DNA from: Mucilaginibacter frigoritolerans
GTDB lineage: Bacteria; Bacteroidota; Bacteroidia; Sphingobacteriales; Sphingobacteriaceae
Length of the DNA: 64,000 bases
Direction: 5' to 3'
Assembly (NCBI RefSeq): GCF_007830615.1
Contig: NZ_VLLI01000012.1
Location: forward strand, 1-64,000
Shown: positions 14,684-21,717 of the stretch, in pieces
Layout: each line of letters starts with the position of its first letter
Position numbering within the stretch: position 1 is the first letter of the stretch
Notes under the pieces: model-generated
Databases searched by the model: none
Seen by the model: the letters and a program-made list of their open reading frames with translations, nothing else
What the model was told of the DNA's origin: nothing
Made by a program: the position numbers and the translations under genes

Positions 14684-15691
14684 ATGTCTACTAAAGCAAA
14701 AGAAGTACAAGGTATACGATTCCACCAGACAGGTGGACCAGAAGTATTAAAGTTAGAAAAAGTAAATGTACCGGCGCCAGGTCCACAGGAAGTACGTCTG
14801 GAGGTAAAGGCAATAGGTCTCAACCGCGTTGATTCCATGTTTCGGAGCGGTTATTATTCAGAGCAGCCTATCTTTCCCTCCATGCTGGGTTTTGAAGCCT
14901 CCGGCATTATAGAAGCTGTTGGAGCGGAAGTAAAAGATTTTGCTACGGGAGATTCAGTAAGTGTAGTACCCGCTTTCTCCAATCATCAATATGGCACCTA
15001 TGGCGAGTTAATTCTACTACCGGCTTATGCCATTCAAAAGAACCCACCAAATTTAAGCTTTGATCAGGCAGCTGCGCTTTGGACAAGCTATATTGCAGTC
15101 TATGGCATGTTGGTGGACAGCGCCAATTTACAGCCTGGTCAAGTAGTATTGTTCAATGCAGCTTCAAGTAACACAGGGTTCGCCATTACTCAATTAGTTA
15201 ATTATTTAGGTGGCATTTCCATTGCTTTGACCAGCTCGGCATCAAAAAAACAGGCGATATTGAATTCAGGCGCACAGCATGTAATTCTAACAGGTAAAGA
15301 AGATATTGCAAAAGAAGTATTGAGTATAACCAGAGGCAAGGGCGCAAACGTTATTCTTGATGCAGTCGGCGGGAAGTATTTCGAACATCTTGTAGCAGCT
15401 GCGGCTGAGCGTGCGCAAATATTCGCCTACGGCGCTTTGAGTTTTGAACCCGCAGTATGGCCAGCCGTTCCTATTTTATTAAAAATGCTTTCGGTTAAGG
15501 GATACAACATGGGTGACCTGCTTATGGATTATACTAAACAACAAGCCGCTATCGCATTTGTGAGAGCAGGGGTGGAAAGCGAAAAGCTTTTGCCGGTAGT
15601 TGGCCCAAAATTCCCTTTAAGCGATGTTACCGACGCACATCGCAGCCTGGAAGCCAACCAGCACACAGGAAAAATTATTCTTACCGTTTGA
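14684..15691 (+). CDS. Zinc-independent medium-chain dehydrogenase/reductase (quinone-oxidoreductase-like)
   Basis: A 335-residue protein of the MDR superfamily. The N-terminal catalytic half carries VKAIGLNRVDSMFRSGYY and a GFEASGIIEAVGAEV segment. The cofactor half has the Rossmann segment AASSNTGFAITQLVNYLGG and a nucleotide-ribose region with SSASKKQA, favouring NADPH. The Cys/His ligands of zinc alcohol dehydrogenases are absent, so it belongs with NAD(P)H:quinone or enone reductases. Control by the divergent HxlR gene fits a role in detoxifying quinones or electrophiles (inference). Confidence 0.9.
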   Translation: MSTKAKEVQGIRFHQTGGPEVLKLEKVNVPAPGPQEVRLEVKAIGLNRVDSMFRSGYYSEQPIFPSMLGFEASGIIEAVGAEVKDFATGDSVSVVPAFSNHQYGTYGELILLPAYAIQKNPPNLSFDQAAALWTSYIAVYGMLVDSANLQPGQVVLFNAASSNTGFAITQLVNYLGGISIALTSSASKKQAILNSGAQHVILTGKEDIAKEVLSITRGKGANVILDAVGGKYFEHLVAAAAERAQIFAYGALSFEPAVWPAVPILLKMLSVKGYNMGDLLMDYTKQQAAIAFVRAGVESEKLLPVVGPKFPLSDVTDAHRSLEANQHTGKIILTV

Positions 15692-16038
15692 TGAAAACCT
15701 ATTGCAGAAGGCGATACAATACATTGACTATTTAGCTCATAGTCGATATTATTACCGTACCATCACAAACAAAAAAAGCCTCTCGTTTTCATGAGAGGCT
15801 TTTCGGGTGAATCATAGGTCTTATTTCCAATCAGTTTATAGTTGATTTAAAGAAAATTGCTGACTTTTTCAGCAATCCTTGATAGAATAAATATCGAACC
15901 AGTTCACTAACGTGAAAGGATTCCCGATATTTGTTTGGTGATCATCGTTGTCGCCTATTTTGAATCTTGCTGTTGATCTGCAATATTTGAGCAGCTTCAG
16001 GCGCCCTAAATTATCCGGGATAGGGTTGAGATTCAATA
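15692..16038. other. Convergent intergenic region
   Basis: Between the oxidoreductase and YceI genes there is only the terminator at 15774-15803. The remaining bases show no open frame with gene-like features, tRNA or further hairpin. Confidence 0.5.
15774..15803. terminator. Strong bidirectional terminator
   Basis: AAAAGCCTCTC (15774-15784) pairs perfectly with GAGAGGCTTTT (15793-15803) around an 8-base loop; A and T runs on either side allow termination from both strands. Confidence 0.9.
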
Positions 16039-16614
16039 TTAGTCCTTATCAAATTCTCCGTTGGCGTTCAAGGTGATCTCGTCGCCCAGCATAGCAGCCG
16101 GATATTTAGTGATGCCAAAATCAATCCGGTTGATGGTGCCGGAGATTTTAAAACCTGCACCGGGTTTGTTGTGCATGCCGATGCCGGTACGAACATAAGC
16201 ATCCAGAATAACCTGTTTAGTAACACCGTGTAAAGTGAGGTCGCCTACAATCTTATAGGTTGAAGCAGATGTTTTAGTTACCGATGTGCTTCTGAACGTT
16301 ATTTTAGGAAATTTCTCAACATCTAACAGTTCCGAACTCTTTACCTCTTTATCGCGATAATCATTATCCGTTGAAATGCTGGCGGCATCGGCAGTGAACA
16401 CGATAGTTGAGCCTGCGAAATCATCGCTCGGTGCGCTAATAGTAGCATCAAATAATTTGAAGGAACCTTCAACATCACTCAGCATATTGTGAGTGATAGT
16501 AAAAGTAATTCTGGCGTGCGCTTTATCGGCGGTCCAAACAGACGGGGTAATGGTTGTGAAAGAGAATAGCAAGGCGGATGCACCTACTACTACTATAGCA
16601 GATAACTTTTTCAT
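16039..16614 (-). CDS. YceI-family periplasmic lipocalin-like protein
   Basis: A 191-residue protein with a signal peptide (about 1-23). It has the YceI pattern: WTADKAHARITFTITHNM at the mature N-terminus, DNDYRDKEVKSSELLDVEKF, GDLTLHGVTKQV, and the C-terminal NRIDFGI. YceI proteins form an extended lipocalin barrel that binds polyprenyl or other long-chain lipids, and often lie near cytochrome or redox genes, as here. Three minus-strand genes (18113 to 16039) are close together (gaps of 5 and 54 bases), suggesting a shared transcript. Confidence 0.92.
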   Translation of the reverse strand: MKKLSAIVVVGASALLFSFTTITPSVWTADKAHARITFTITHNMLSDVEGSFKLFDATISAPSDDFAGSTIVFTADAASISTDNDYRDKEVKSSELLDVEKFPKITFRSTSVTKTSASTYKIVGDLTLHGVTKQVILDAYVRTGIGMHNKPGAGFKISGTINRIDFGITKYPAAMLGDEITLNANGEFDKD

Positions 16615-16668
16615 GACTTTGATTTTTATGTTTAATTTTTGATTAGAAATTTATAGGTCTTTGCGGTA

Positions 16669-17148
16669 CTAAAACATAATAGAGGGCTTCAAACTAAGTA
16701 TATATTTTGCCCGGGCATTTTGTCCCAATGTATCGGTATCCACTTTTAAACATGCACCTTTAAAACGGCTGTATATGCCGATATTTTTATCTGGATCTAC
16801 TTTCAGCATTTCAACCGACAATAGATCGCCGGGAATGTTTCCACCAATCCAGCGCTTGTCTGCTTGCTGTTTCCAAGTTATTAATGCAAATACAGATGTG
16901 CGCCGGGATTTCCTATTTCCAACCAGGGCGATCGCTTTAACAGAATCATTACCATATAAAGTAGCCATAGTACCCGATTTTTTATTTACCATTGATGTAA
17001 TTATTTTGAACCCCATTTTACTAAAGTTAAAGTCTGCAGGAAGTGATGCCTTTGCGTTAAGTTCGCCGGCTTCGGGCGTGTTTTTATGGTCGGCGCAGCC
17101 AGATACCATAAAAGATGCAATTAGTAATACAAATGACACTGTTTTCAT
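16669..17148 (-). CDS. Predicted lipoprotein of unknown function
   Basis: A 159-residue protein with a lipoprotein signal (VSGC, Cys18). No known domain was recognised. The mature part is strand-rich (FKIITSMVNKKSGTMATLYG, SVFALITWKQQADKRWIGG), without haem motifs or further conserved cysteine pairs. It starts 5 bases after the haem-binding gene, so the products are probably used together in the periplasm. The ITWKQQADKRWIGG segment is reminiscent of cytochrome P460-type proteins, but the match is too weak to name it. Confidence 0.65.
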   Translation of the reverse strand: MKTVSFVLLIASFMVSGCADHKNTPEAGELNAKASLPADFNFSKMGFKIITSMVNKKSGTMATLYGNDSVKAIALVGNRKSRRTSVFALITWKQQADKRWIGGNIPGDLLSVEMLKVDPDKNIGIYSRFKGACLKVDTDTLGQNARAKYILSLKPSIMF

Positions 17149-17153
17149 CGGTT

Positions 17154-18113
17154 TTAATTTTTAATTGGTTGGGTAAAAACAAAATCGTTGTCGCTAAGCG
17201 GCCGGTGGCAGTTAATACATTCATTGGTGAACATAACTGTTTTACCATAGGGTACCAGTTTCGGAGTTTTAAAACGTGCAAACCCCCAGCCATGGGTAGA
17301 AACAAATTTTTCTTTATCCTTAATCATAAATTCCACCTGTTTAAATGCCCCGGTAGTTATATTGCCATTATTATCAACCACTTGATCCCAGGCAACTTTG
17401 GCAAAAACGGTACCTTTAGGCCAGGGATTGATCTGATGATCTTTTATGGCTTTAACGGCAACCTCGTTACCAAATATTACGCGCATAGTGCCATTGTCAA
17501 ACCGTTCGGTAGTACTGATAGCTTGCCAGTTTTTGTAATCAGGAATAAATTCAACACCGTTCAGCGCTTTTGGCAATGACGTAATTGCTGTGGCCCTGTT
17601 TTTTAGCAGTTCGTATTGCTTATCCCTGGCGTTCAGTTTTGCTGTATCCATGGGCGTAATGCCAGTGATAGTATTTAAATAATTTTTTAGCGTATTTAAG
17701 TCCTGTTCAGACACTTTTGACGATGTATGCACCGTCTCGTAATCTTTTACCGGCATGGCCCCTGCGTTAATTTGGTTTAAACATTCCCATAACTTCGCTT
17801 TTTGATCGACTGGTGCTAATTTGTTCCATTCGGAAAAATTCATTAGTTCGCGACCTCTTTTTATATGTGCCGCAACCTTCCATGATACCGGCGCTATTTT
17901 ATCGTACCAACGAAGGTTCGTTTCATTAGAATGGCAATCATAACAAGCGCGCCGTAGTATAACTTTCACCTCCGCCGGAGCTTGAATATCACCGGTTACA
18001 GGCGGGTTGGTGATAACCGGCTGCTTAATTTGCAAAGCCCCAAAAACAAGGGCGCCTGTTACAACGAATGCGAAGAAATAAAATCTAAAAGCCTTTTTTG
18101 GGATAACTTTCAT
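17154..18113 (-). CDS. Haem-binding domain / cytochrome P460-domain fusion protein
   Basis: A 319-residue protein with one N-terminal membrane segment (about 10-30) and two haem c motifs. The first, C57-Y-D-C60-H61, lies in a haem-binding domain of the PF14376 type (DCHSNETNLRWYDKIAPVSW). The second, C299-I-N-C302-H303, is near the C-terminus inside a cytochrome P460-like domain (IPDYKNWQAISTTERFDNGT; ...FECINCH-type end). P460 domains in other bacteria oxidise hydroxylamine or nitric oxide, or detoxify NO; the activity here is unknown. The protein should be anchored facing the periplasm, with YceI and a lipoprotein as operon partners. Start 18113 gives the membrane anchor directly. Confidence 0.85.
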   Translation of the reverse strand: MKVIPKKAFRFYFFAFVVTGALVFGALQIKQPVITNPPVTGDIQAPAEVKVILRRACYDCHSNETNLRWYDKIAPVSWKVAAHIKRGRELMNFSEWNKLAPVDQKAKLWECLNQINAGAMPVKDYETVHTSSKVSEQDLNTLKNYLNTITGITPMDTAKLNARDKQYELLKNRATAITSLPKALNGVEFIPDYKNWQAISTTERFDNGTMRVIFGNEVAVKAIKDHQINPWPKGTVFAKVAWDQVVDNNGNITTGAFKQVEFMIKDKEKFVSTHGWGFARFKTPKLVPYGKTVMFTNECINCHRPLSDNDFVFTQPIKN

Positions 18114-18387
18114 AAGTTTTTTATTTAATATAACGGTATGTGCTTAGCCAATGTTAACAACTACTTTCCCGTTTGTTGTTCTTTGTTCCTGTGCCTGATA
18201 GGCTCGGCTCCTCTTCCTATATGGGCTATTCGGAATATGCTCAAAGCCTTTCTCGACCTTGACGGAACATTAAGTTTATCAGTAGCTTTTTCATTTTGAC
18301 TGGTTTTAAATTGACTGCTCGTTTTCTTTGTTGAGCAAAACTAACGGTATAACCGCTATGCTTTTGTTAACTGTTTGCTAACGAGTG
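18114..18387. other. Intergenic region upstream of the haem-binding gene
   Basis: No gene is supported. It includes a single TGTTAAC at 18152-18158 and the beginning of a four-fold TGTTAAC-type array (from 18365). A 17-codon frame (18241-18294, minus strand) is too short to claim. Confidence 0.4.
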
Positions 18388-18402
18388 TTAACCATTGTTA
18401 AC
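18365..18402. promoter_or_regulatory. Phased array of four TGTTAAC-type half-sites
   Basis: TGTTAAC 18365, TGCTAAC 18376, TGTTAAC 18386 and TGTTAAC 18396 follow one another at 11, 10 and 10 bases, one helical turn each. This phased direct repetition is how OmpR-class response regulators bind. The array overlaps the last codons of the GIN gene and lies 252 bases upstream of the haem-binding gene. Confidence 0.6.
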
Positions 18403-19035
18403 TGCGCTTTCTGTAATTGTGTTATCTTTGTTATAAAAGTTGGTATTAAATTCAACAGGCATTCGTTGAGCCGGATCCATACGTTTCTTTAACATTTGGG
18501 CTGCGATAAAATTTGTTGAGTTGAGCGTTGAAGCATAGTTAACAGCCAGTTCACTTTCTATTGCTGTACCGCTAATGTTTGCTAATGAACTATCATTCAA
18601 TTTGATATGTATGAAACAACAATCAAGGTTAAGATCTGCCTTTGCCTTGTCGTATAATTCGATATCCAAATCCAGGGACGAAAACCTGCCTTCAGTTTTT
18701 ACCAATACATCGTCATAAGCGGTCAGGGCGTTCAGATCGTATACCGTTACCCAAACGTCCAATCTTTCAGCACTGTAACAGGTAATACGCAAAACACCAT
18801 TCTCTATCTCTACCAGTGCATCGTGATCGTAATAGGTACCGCTCATTTGCACGCCATTTTTCTCACCCGACAGTAAATGCAACCGGACATTGCCGTGCAC
18901 TTCAATTTTATAGAACTTATTGATCCAGGTCAATTCGGTTAATTCCTGATTGCTTCCTGGATTTGCTGCAAAAGTTTTGGTCCCTGCAGTTAAGATTAAT
19001 AATACTGTTGCGATTTTTAAAAATGTTGTTTTCAT
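18388..19035 (-). CDS. Secreted GIN-domain (DUF2807-like) protein
   Basis: A 215-residue protein with a signal peptide (cleavage near A23). The body is built of short strands like a right-handed helix of GIN/DUF2807 proteins: WINKFYKIEVHGNVRLHLLSG, VEIENGVLRITC, LTAYDDVLVKTEG. The family is described as a putative adhesin head, but its role in Bacteroidetes is not settled. The gene is divergent from a histidine kinase gene, with TGTTAAC arrays between the two, so it is probably a target of that two-component pair. The asparagine-rich end after YNKDNTITES is short. Confidence 0.75.
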   Translation of the reverse strand: MKTTFLKIATVLLILTAGTKTFAANPGSNQELTELTWINKFYKIEVHGNVRLHLLSGEKNGVQMSGTYYDHDALVEIENGVLRITCYSAERLDVWVTVYDLNALTAYDDVLVKTEGRFSSLDLDIELYDKAKADLNLDCCFIHIKLNDSSLANISGTAIESELAVNYASTLNSTNFIAAQMLKKRMDPAQRMPVEFNTNFYNKDNTITESAVNNG

Positions 19036-19102
19036 GATTTTTAATTTTAATAATGTTGTTGTTTTTAGTTGAGCAAAGTTGCCATGAAAGCGACACGCAT
19101 TT

Positions 19103-19130
19103 TGTTAACTCATTACTAATGAGTGTTAAC
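19103..19130. promoter_or_regulatory. TGTTAAC half-site array upstream of the GIN gene
   Basis: TGTTAAC (19103-19109), a weaker TACTAAT (19114-19120) and TGTTAAC (19124-19130) are spaced 11 and 10 bases. It lies 68 bases upstream of the GIN start codon. Confidence 0.55.
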
Positions 19131-19237
19131 TAAACTTAATTCAGATTTTAAAATAGTTTAAGCCAGATTTGGATGACAGAGCGATTGGATGAAGCTGATT
19201 CCGCCTGGCCGGCCAACTCTTTAAGAAAGATAAGTCA

Positions 19238-19265
19238 TTAGAACTTAGTGTTAACTATTGTTAAC
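19238..19265. promoter_or_regulatory. TGTTAAC half-site array upstream of the histidine kinase gene
   Basis: TGTTAAC at 19249-19255 and 19259-19265, 10 bases apart, with a degenerate TTAGAAC 11 bases before. It lies 43 bases from the kinase start and suggests autoregulation by the response regulator. Confidence 0.55.
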
Positions 19266-19308
19266 TGTGCGGGGTTAAGGTTTTTATATATTTAACTTCG
19301 CCAATACA

Positions 19309-20661
19309 ATGAAGAAAAGACTCACGTTTACATTTATTCTTGCTGCCATCACAGTAACCGGAATTTTGAGCTTTCAGACATACTGGGTATATACATCTTA
19401 TCGTACAGCCGAGCACAACTTTGATCGTGATATGGTGTACGCGTTGCAAGAAAGCCTGGATGCCTATCCGCTGAAGGTGAGTAAGCTTCCAACTTCCTTA
19501 GCTGGAAGCTCGCCCTATTTGTCGGTGGCTGAGGCGGTGCCTGATGAGCCACTACCAGCTAAAAGCTATGGCCCTAACAAAATTGCTCATGATGCGGTCC
19601 GGTTGCACCAGGTAACCGTTTCACCTGCCAACCTGGTAGCTGTACAGGAAATGGTGGCGCGGCTGATCGCAGAATCATCACAAAAACCGCTAAATATGTC
19701 TGTTTTAGCTGCGCTTTATCAGAGTGCACTTACTAAATACCATATTGTTCATCCATTTAAACTAATTCTAATAAATCAAAGCAAAATTCAGCCCGGGGAC
19801 ATAACGGCCAACGTTAAATTTTCGAAGTATAAGGATGCTGTTAAAGTTGAAATAACAGATGCCCGTCAATACCTGCTGTCGCAAAATATAGCGCCTGCGC
19901 TACTCTCAGTCTTATTGATCCTGTTATCGGGCAGCAGCCTTTATTATATGGGACTCATTATCCGGCGGCAGGTAAAACTGGATGGCATAAAAAATGATTT
20001 TATAAATAATGTAACTCATGAATTGAGGACGCCAATCTCGATACTAAAATCCACTCATGACTCATTACTTCATTTCAGCGACTTATCCGATATTGATAAA
20101 ACCAAACGCCATTTGAATATAAACGTTGATATTTTGGATAAACTGGATAAGAATGTTGACCGTATACTTGATATTACCCGGCACGAACAGGGCATTAAAG
20201 TGACTAATTACCAACTCATCAATATTGATCATTTGATGAATGATGTCATCAATAGATTTGCCGCATTCGGCGCTCATGGAATTGAATATCAGTCCGGATT
20301 AGTAAATAAACTGATAAGTACCGATAGTTACATTATAGATACTGTAGTTACAAACCTGGTAGACAATGCGATAAAATATTCCAGGGAAGATGTTAACATC
20401 CAGATCATCACATCTCTGGCCGGAAAAGGCTGGAAGTTGCAAGTGAAAGATAATGGAATCGGCATTAGCGATCAAAACCTTCCTTATATATTCGATAAGT
20501 TTTACCGGGTGCCTTCCGGCAATATTCACGATGTAAAGGGCTATGGTTTAGGCTTAAGTTATGTGAAGCTGTTAATTAATAATTTGAAAGGCACCCTCAG
20601 CGTAAAAAGCAAGTTGGGTACAGGAACAACATTTACCATAAAATTTCCGGGCAATGAATAA
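19309..20661 (+). CDS. Membrane sensor histidine kinase
   Basis: A 450-residue kinase with a first membrane segment (about 6-28), a periplasmic sensor region (about 30-190) and a second membrane segment (about 193-215). The cytoplasmic part has the H-box VTHELRTPIS with phospho-accepting H237, the N-box NLVDNAIKY, and the G-boxes DNGIGI and GYGLGLSYV; all catalytic motifs are intact. The periplasmic region resembles no sensor I can name, so the stimulus is unknown. It overlaps the response regulator gene by 8 bases (ATG inside the kinase end). Confidence 0.95.
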   Translation: MKKRLTFTFILAAITVTGILSFQTYWVYTSYRTAEHNFDRDMVYALQESLDAYPLKVSKLPTSLAGSSPYLSVAEAVPDEPLPAKSYGPNKIAHDAVRLHQVTVSPANLVAVQEMVARLIAESSQKPLNMSVLAALYQSALTKYHIVHPFKLILINQSKIQPGDITANVKFSKYKDAVKVEITDARQYLLSQNIAPALLSVLLILLSGSSLYYMGLIIRRQVKLDGIKNDFINNVTHELRTPISILKSTHDSLLHFSDLSDIDKTKRHLNINVDILDKLDKNVDRILDITRHEQGIKVTNYQLINIDHLMNDVINRFAAFGAHGIEYQSGLVNKLISTDSYIIDTVVTNLVDNAIKYSREDVNIQIITSLAGKGWKLQVKDNGIGISDQNLPYIFDKFYRVPSGNIHDVKGYGLGLSYVKLLINNLKGTLSVKSKLGTGTTFTIKFPGNE

Positions 20662-21355
20662 GATCAAAGTAATGCTGGTTGAGGATGAAGCCGTATTGGC
20701 GTCTATAATTAAAGAAGCGTTGGAAACCAGGGATTTCGAGATCACTGTTGCAGCTAATGGCGTTGAAGGCTGGAGTCTTTTCAACACCAAAAGGCCCGAC
20801 CTCTGTGTAGTGGACGTCATGATGCCAAGAAAGGACGGATTTTCCCTGGTCCAGGATATTCGCAAAATTGATGAGATGGTTCCCATTATCTTCCTGACCG
20901 CTAAAACTCAGACAGAAGACATAATTAAAGGATTTGAGATGGGTGGTGATGACTACATGAAAAAGCCGTTCAGTATGGAAGAACTTGTTGCCCGTTTAAA
21001 AAGCCTTATCCGTCGGAAATTACCCGCACAGTCTGCGGAGCATTTGACTACCCAGAAGATCACTACTATTGGTGCTTATAACTTCTCCATCTCCCGGCTC
21101 GAACTTTCGTATAATGGTCAAACTGTGTACATCTCGCAACGGGAAGCCGAACTGCTTGATCTACTGTTACAGCATAAAAATAATATACTTGACAGGAGAA
21201 CGGCTTTGCTGAAAATTTGGGGTGATGATAATGTGTTCAATGCCCGTAGCATGGATGTTTATATAACCCGTTTACGAAAATATTTCCTTCATGATAAGCT
21301 GGTAGAAATTCAGAACATCCGTGGTTACGGTTATAAATTGATTGAGCATGAATGA
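20654..21355 (+). CDS. OmpR-class response regulator
   Basis: A 233-residue protein. Receiver domain (1-120): acidic pocket E10-D11, phospho-accepting D54 (VVDVMMPRKDGF), T82 and K104 are all present. The C-terminal winged-helix DNA-binding domain (about 135-232) has LSYNGQTVYISQREAELL and the RSMDVYITRLRKY recognition helix, then IQNIRGYGYKL. OmpR-class proteins bind phased direct repeats, which fits the TGTTAAC arrays at 18365-18402, 19103-19130 and 19238-19265. A hairpin terminator follows. Confidence 0.95.
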   Translation: MNKIKVMLVEDEAVLASIIKEALETRDFEITVAANGVEGWSLFNTKRPDLCVVDVMMPRKDGFSLVQDIRKIDEMVPIIFLTAKTQTEDIIKGFEMGGDDYMKKPFSMEELVARLKSLIRRKLPAQSAEHLTTQKITTIGAYNFSISRLELSYNGQTVYISQREAELLDLLLQHKNNILDRRTALLKIWGDDNVFNARSMDVYITRLRKYFLHDKLVEIQNIRGYGYKLIEHE

Positions 21356-21380
21356 TCTGTTAAAAGATTCTAAACAAAAA

Positions 21381-21413
21381 AGCCTTACGAAGTTTTAAAA
21401 ACTTCGTAAGGCT
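21381..21413. terminator. Bidirectional terminator
   Basis: AGCCTTACGAAG (21381-21392) pairs perfectly with CTTCGTAAGGCT (21402-21413), and the loop is T4A5. It lies between the response regulator (plus strand) and tRNA-His (minus strand). Confidence 0.85.
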
Positions 21414-21423
21414 AAATTTGAAG

Positions 21424-21498
21424 GGTAAATGATGGGGCTCGAACCCACGACCCTCGGTACCACAAACCGATGCTCTAACCAACTGAGCTACATCTACC
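21424..21498 (-). tRNA. tRNA-His (anticodon GTG)
   Basis: On the minus strand the sequence folds as a full cloverleaf. The acceptor stem GGTAGATG/CATTTACC includes the extra G(-1):C73 pair characteristic of tRNA-His. The D arm is AGCTCAGTTGGTTAGAGC, the anticodon arm TCGGT-TTGTGGT-ACCGA gives anticodon GTG, and the T arm contains GGTTCGAGCCC. The CCA end is not encoded. Confidence 0.95.
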
Positions 21499-21717
21499 GT
21501 TTTGGAGAGTGCAAAAATAGAAATCTTCGGCCGATTTGCAAAGTCTTTTTTAACAATATTTATTTCTTTTTCAAAACAGCATCATAACAGGTAAAATCTA
21601 TAACCAGAAACACTTTCTGCCTTAATAACTTATGCAATGATTGCAACATTTATTAATATTACAATCAGCTTACCCAAAATACTGTATATAGCTTCAATTA
21701 ATGGGTAAATTTGTAAT

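Larger units (their letters stand above)
21356..21717. other. Intergenic region with terminator and tRNA-His
   Basis: Contains the hairpin at 21381-21413 and the minus-strand tRNA at 21424-21498. The remaining 219 bases before copA are AT-rich; TAAATTTG (21706-21713) could be a -7 element but would leave almost no leader, and no -33 TTTG is at the right distance. Confidence 0.5.

Noticed and set aside
18241..18294. A 17-codon frame (MKKLLINLMF...) on the minus strand in front of the haem-binding gene
   Set aside because: Too short and without conserved context or promoter; it may be chance, so it is not listed as a gene.
21706..21713. TAAATTTG before copA as a promoter
   Set aside because: It leaves essentially no leader and no -33 element is present.
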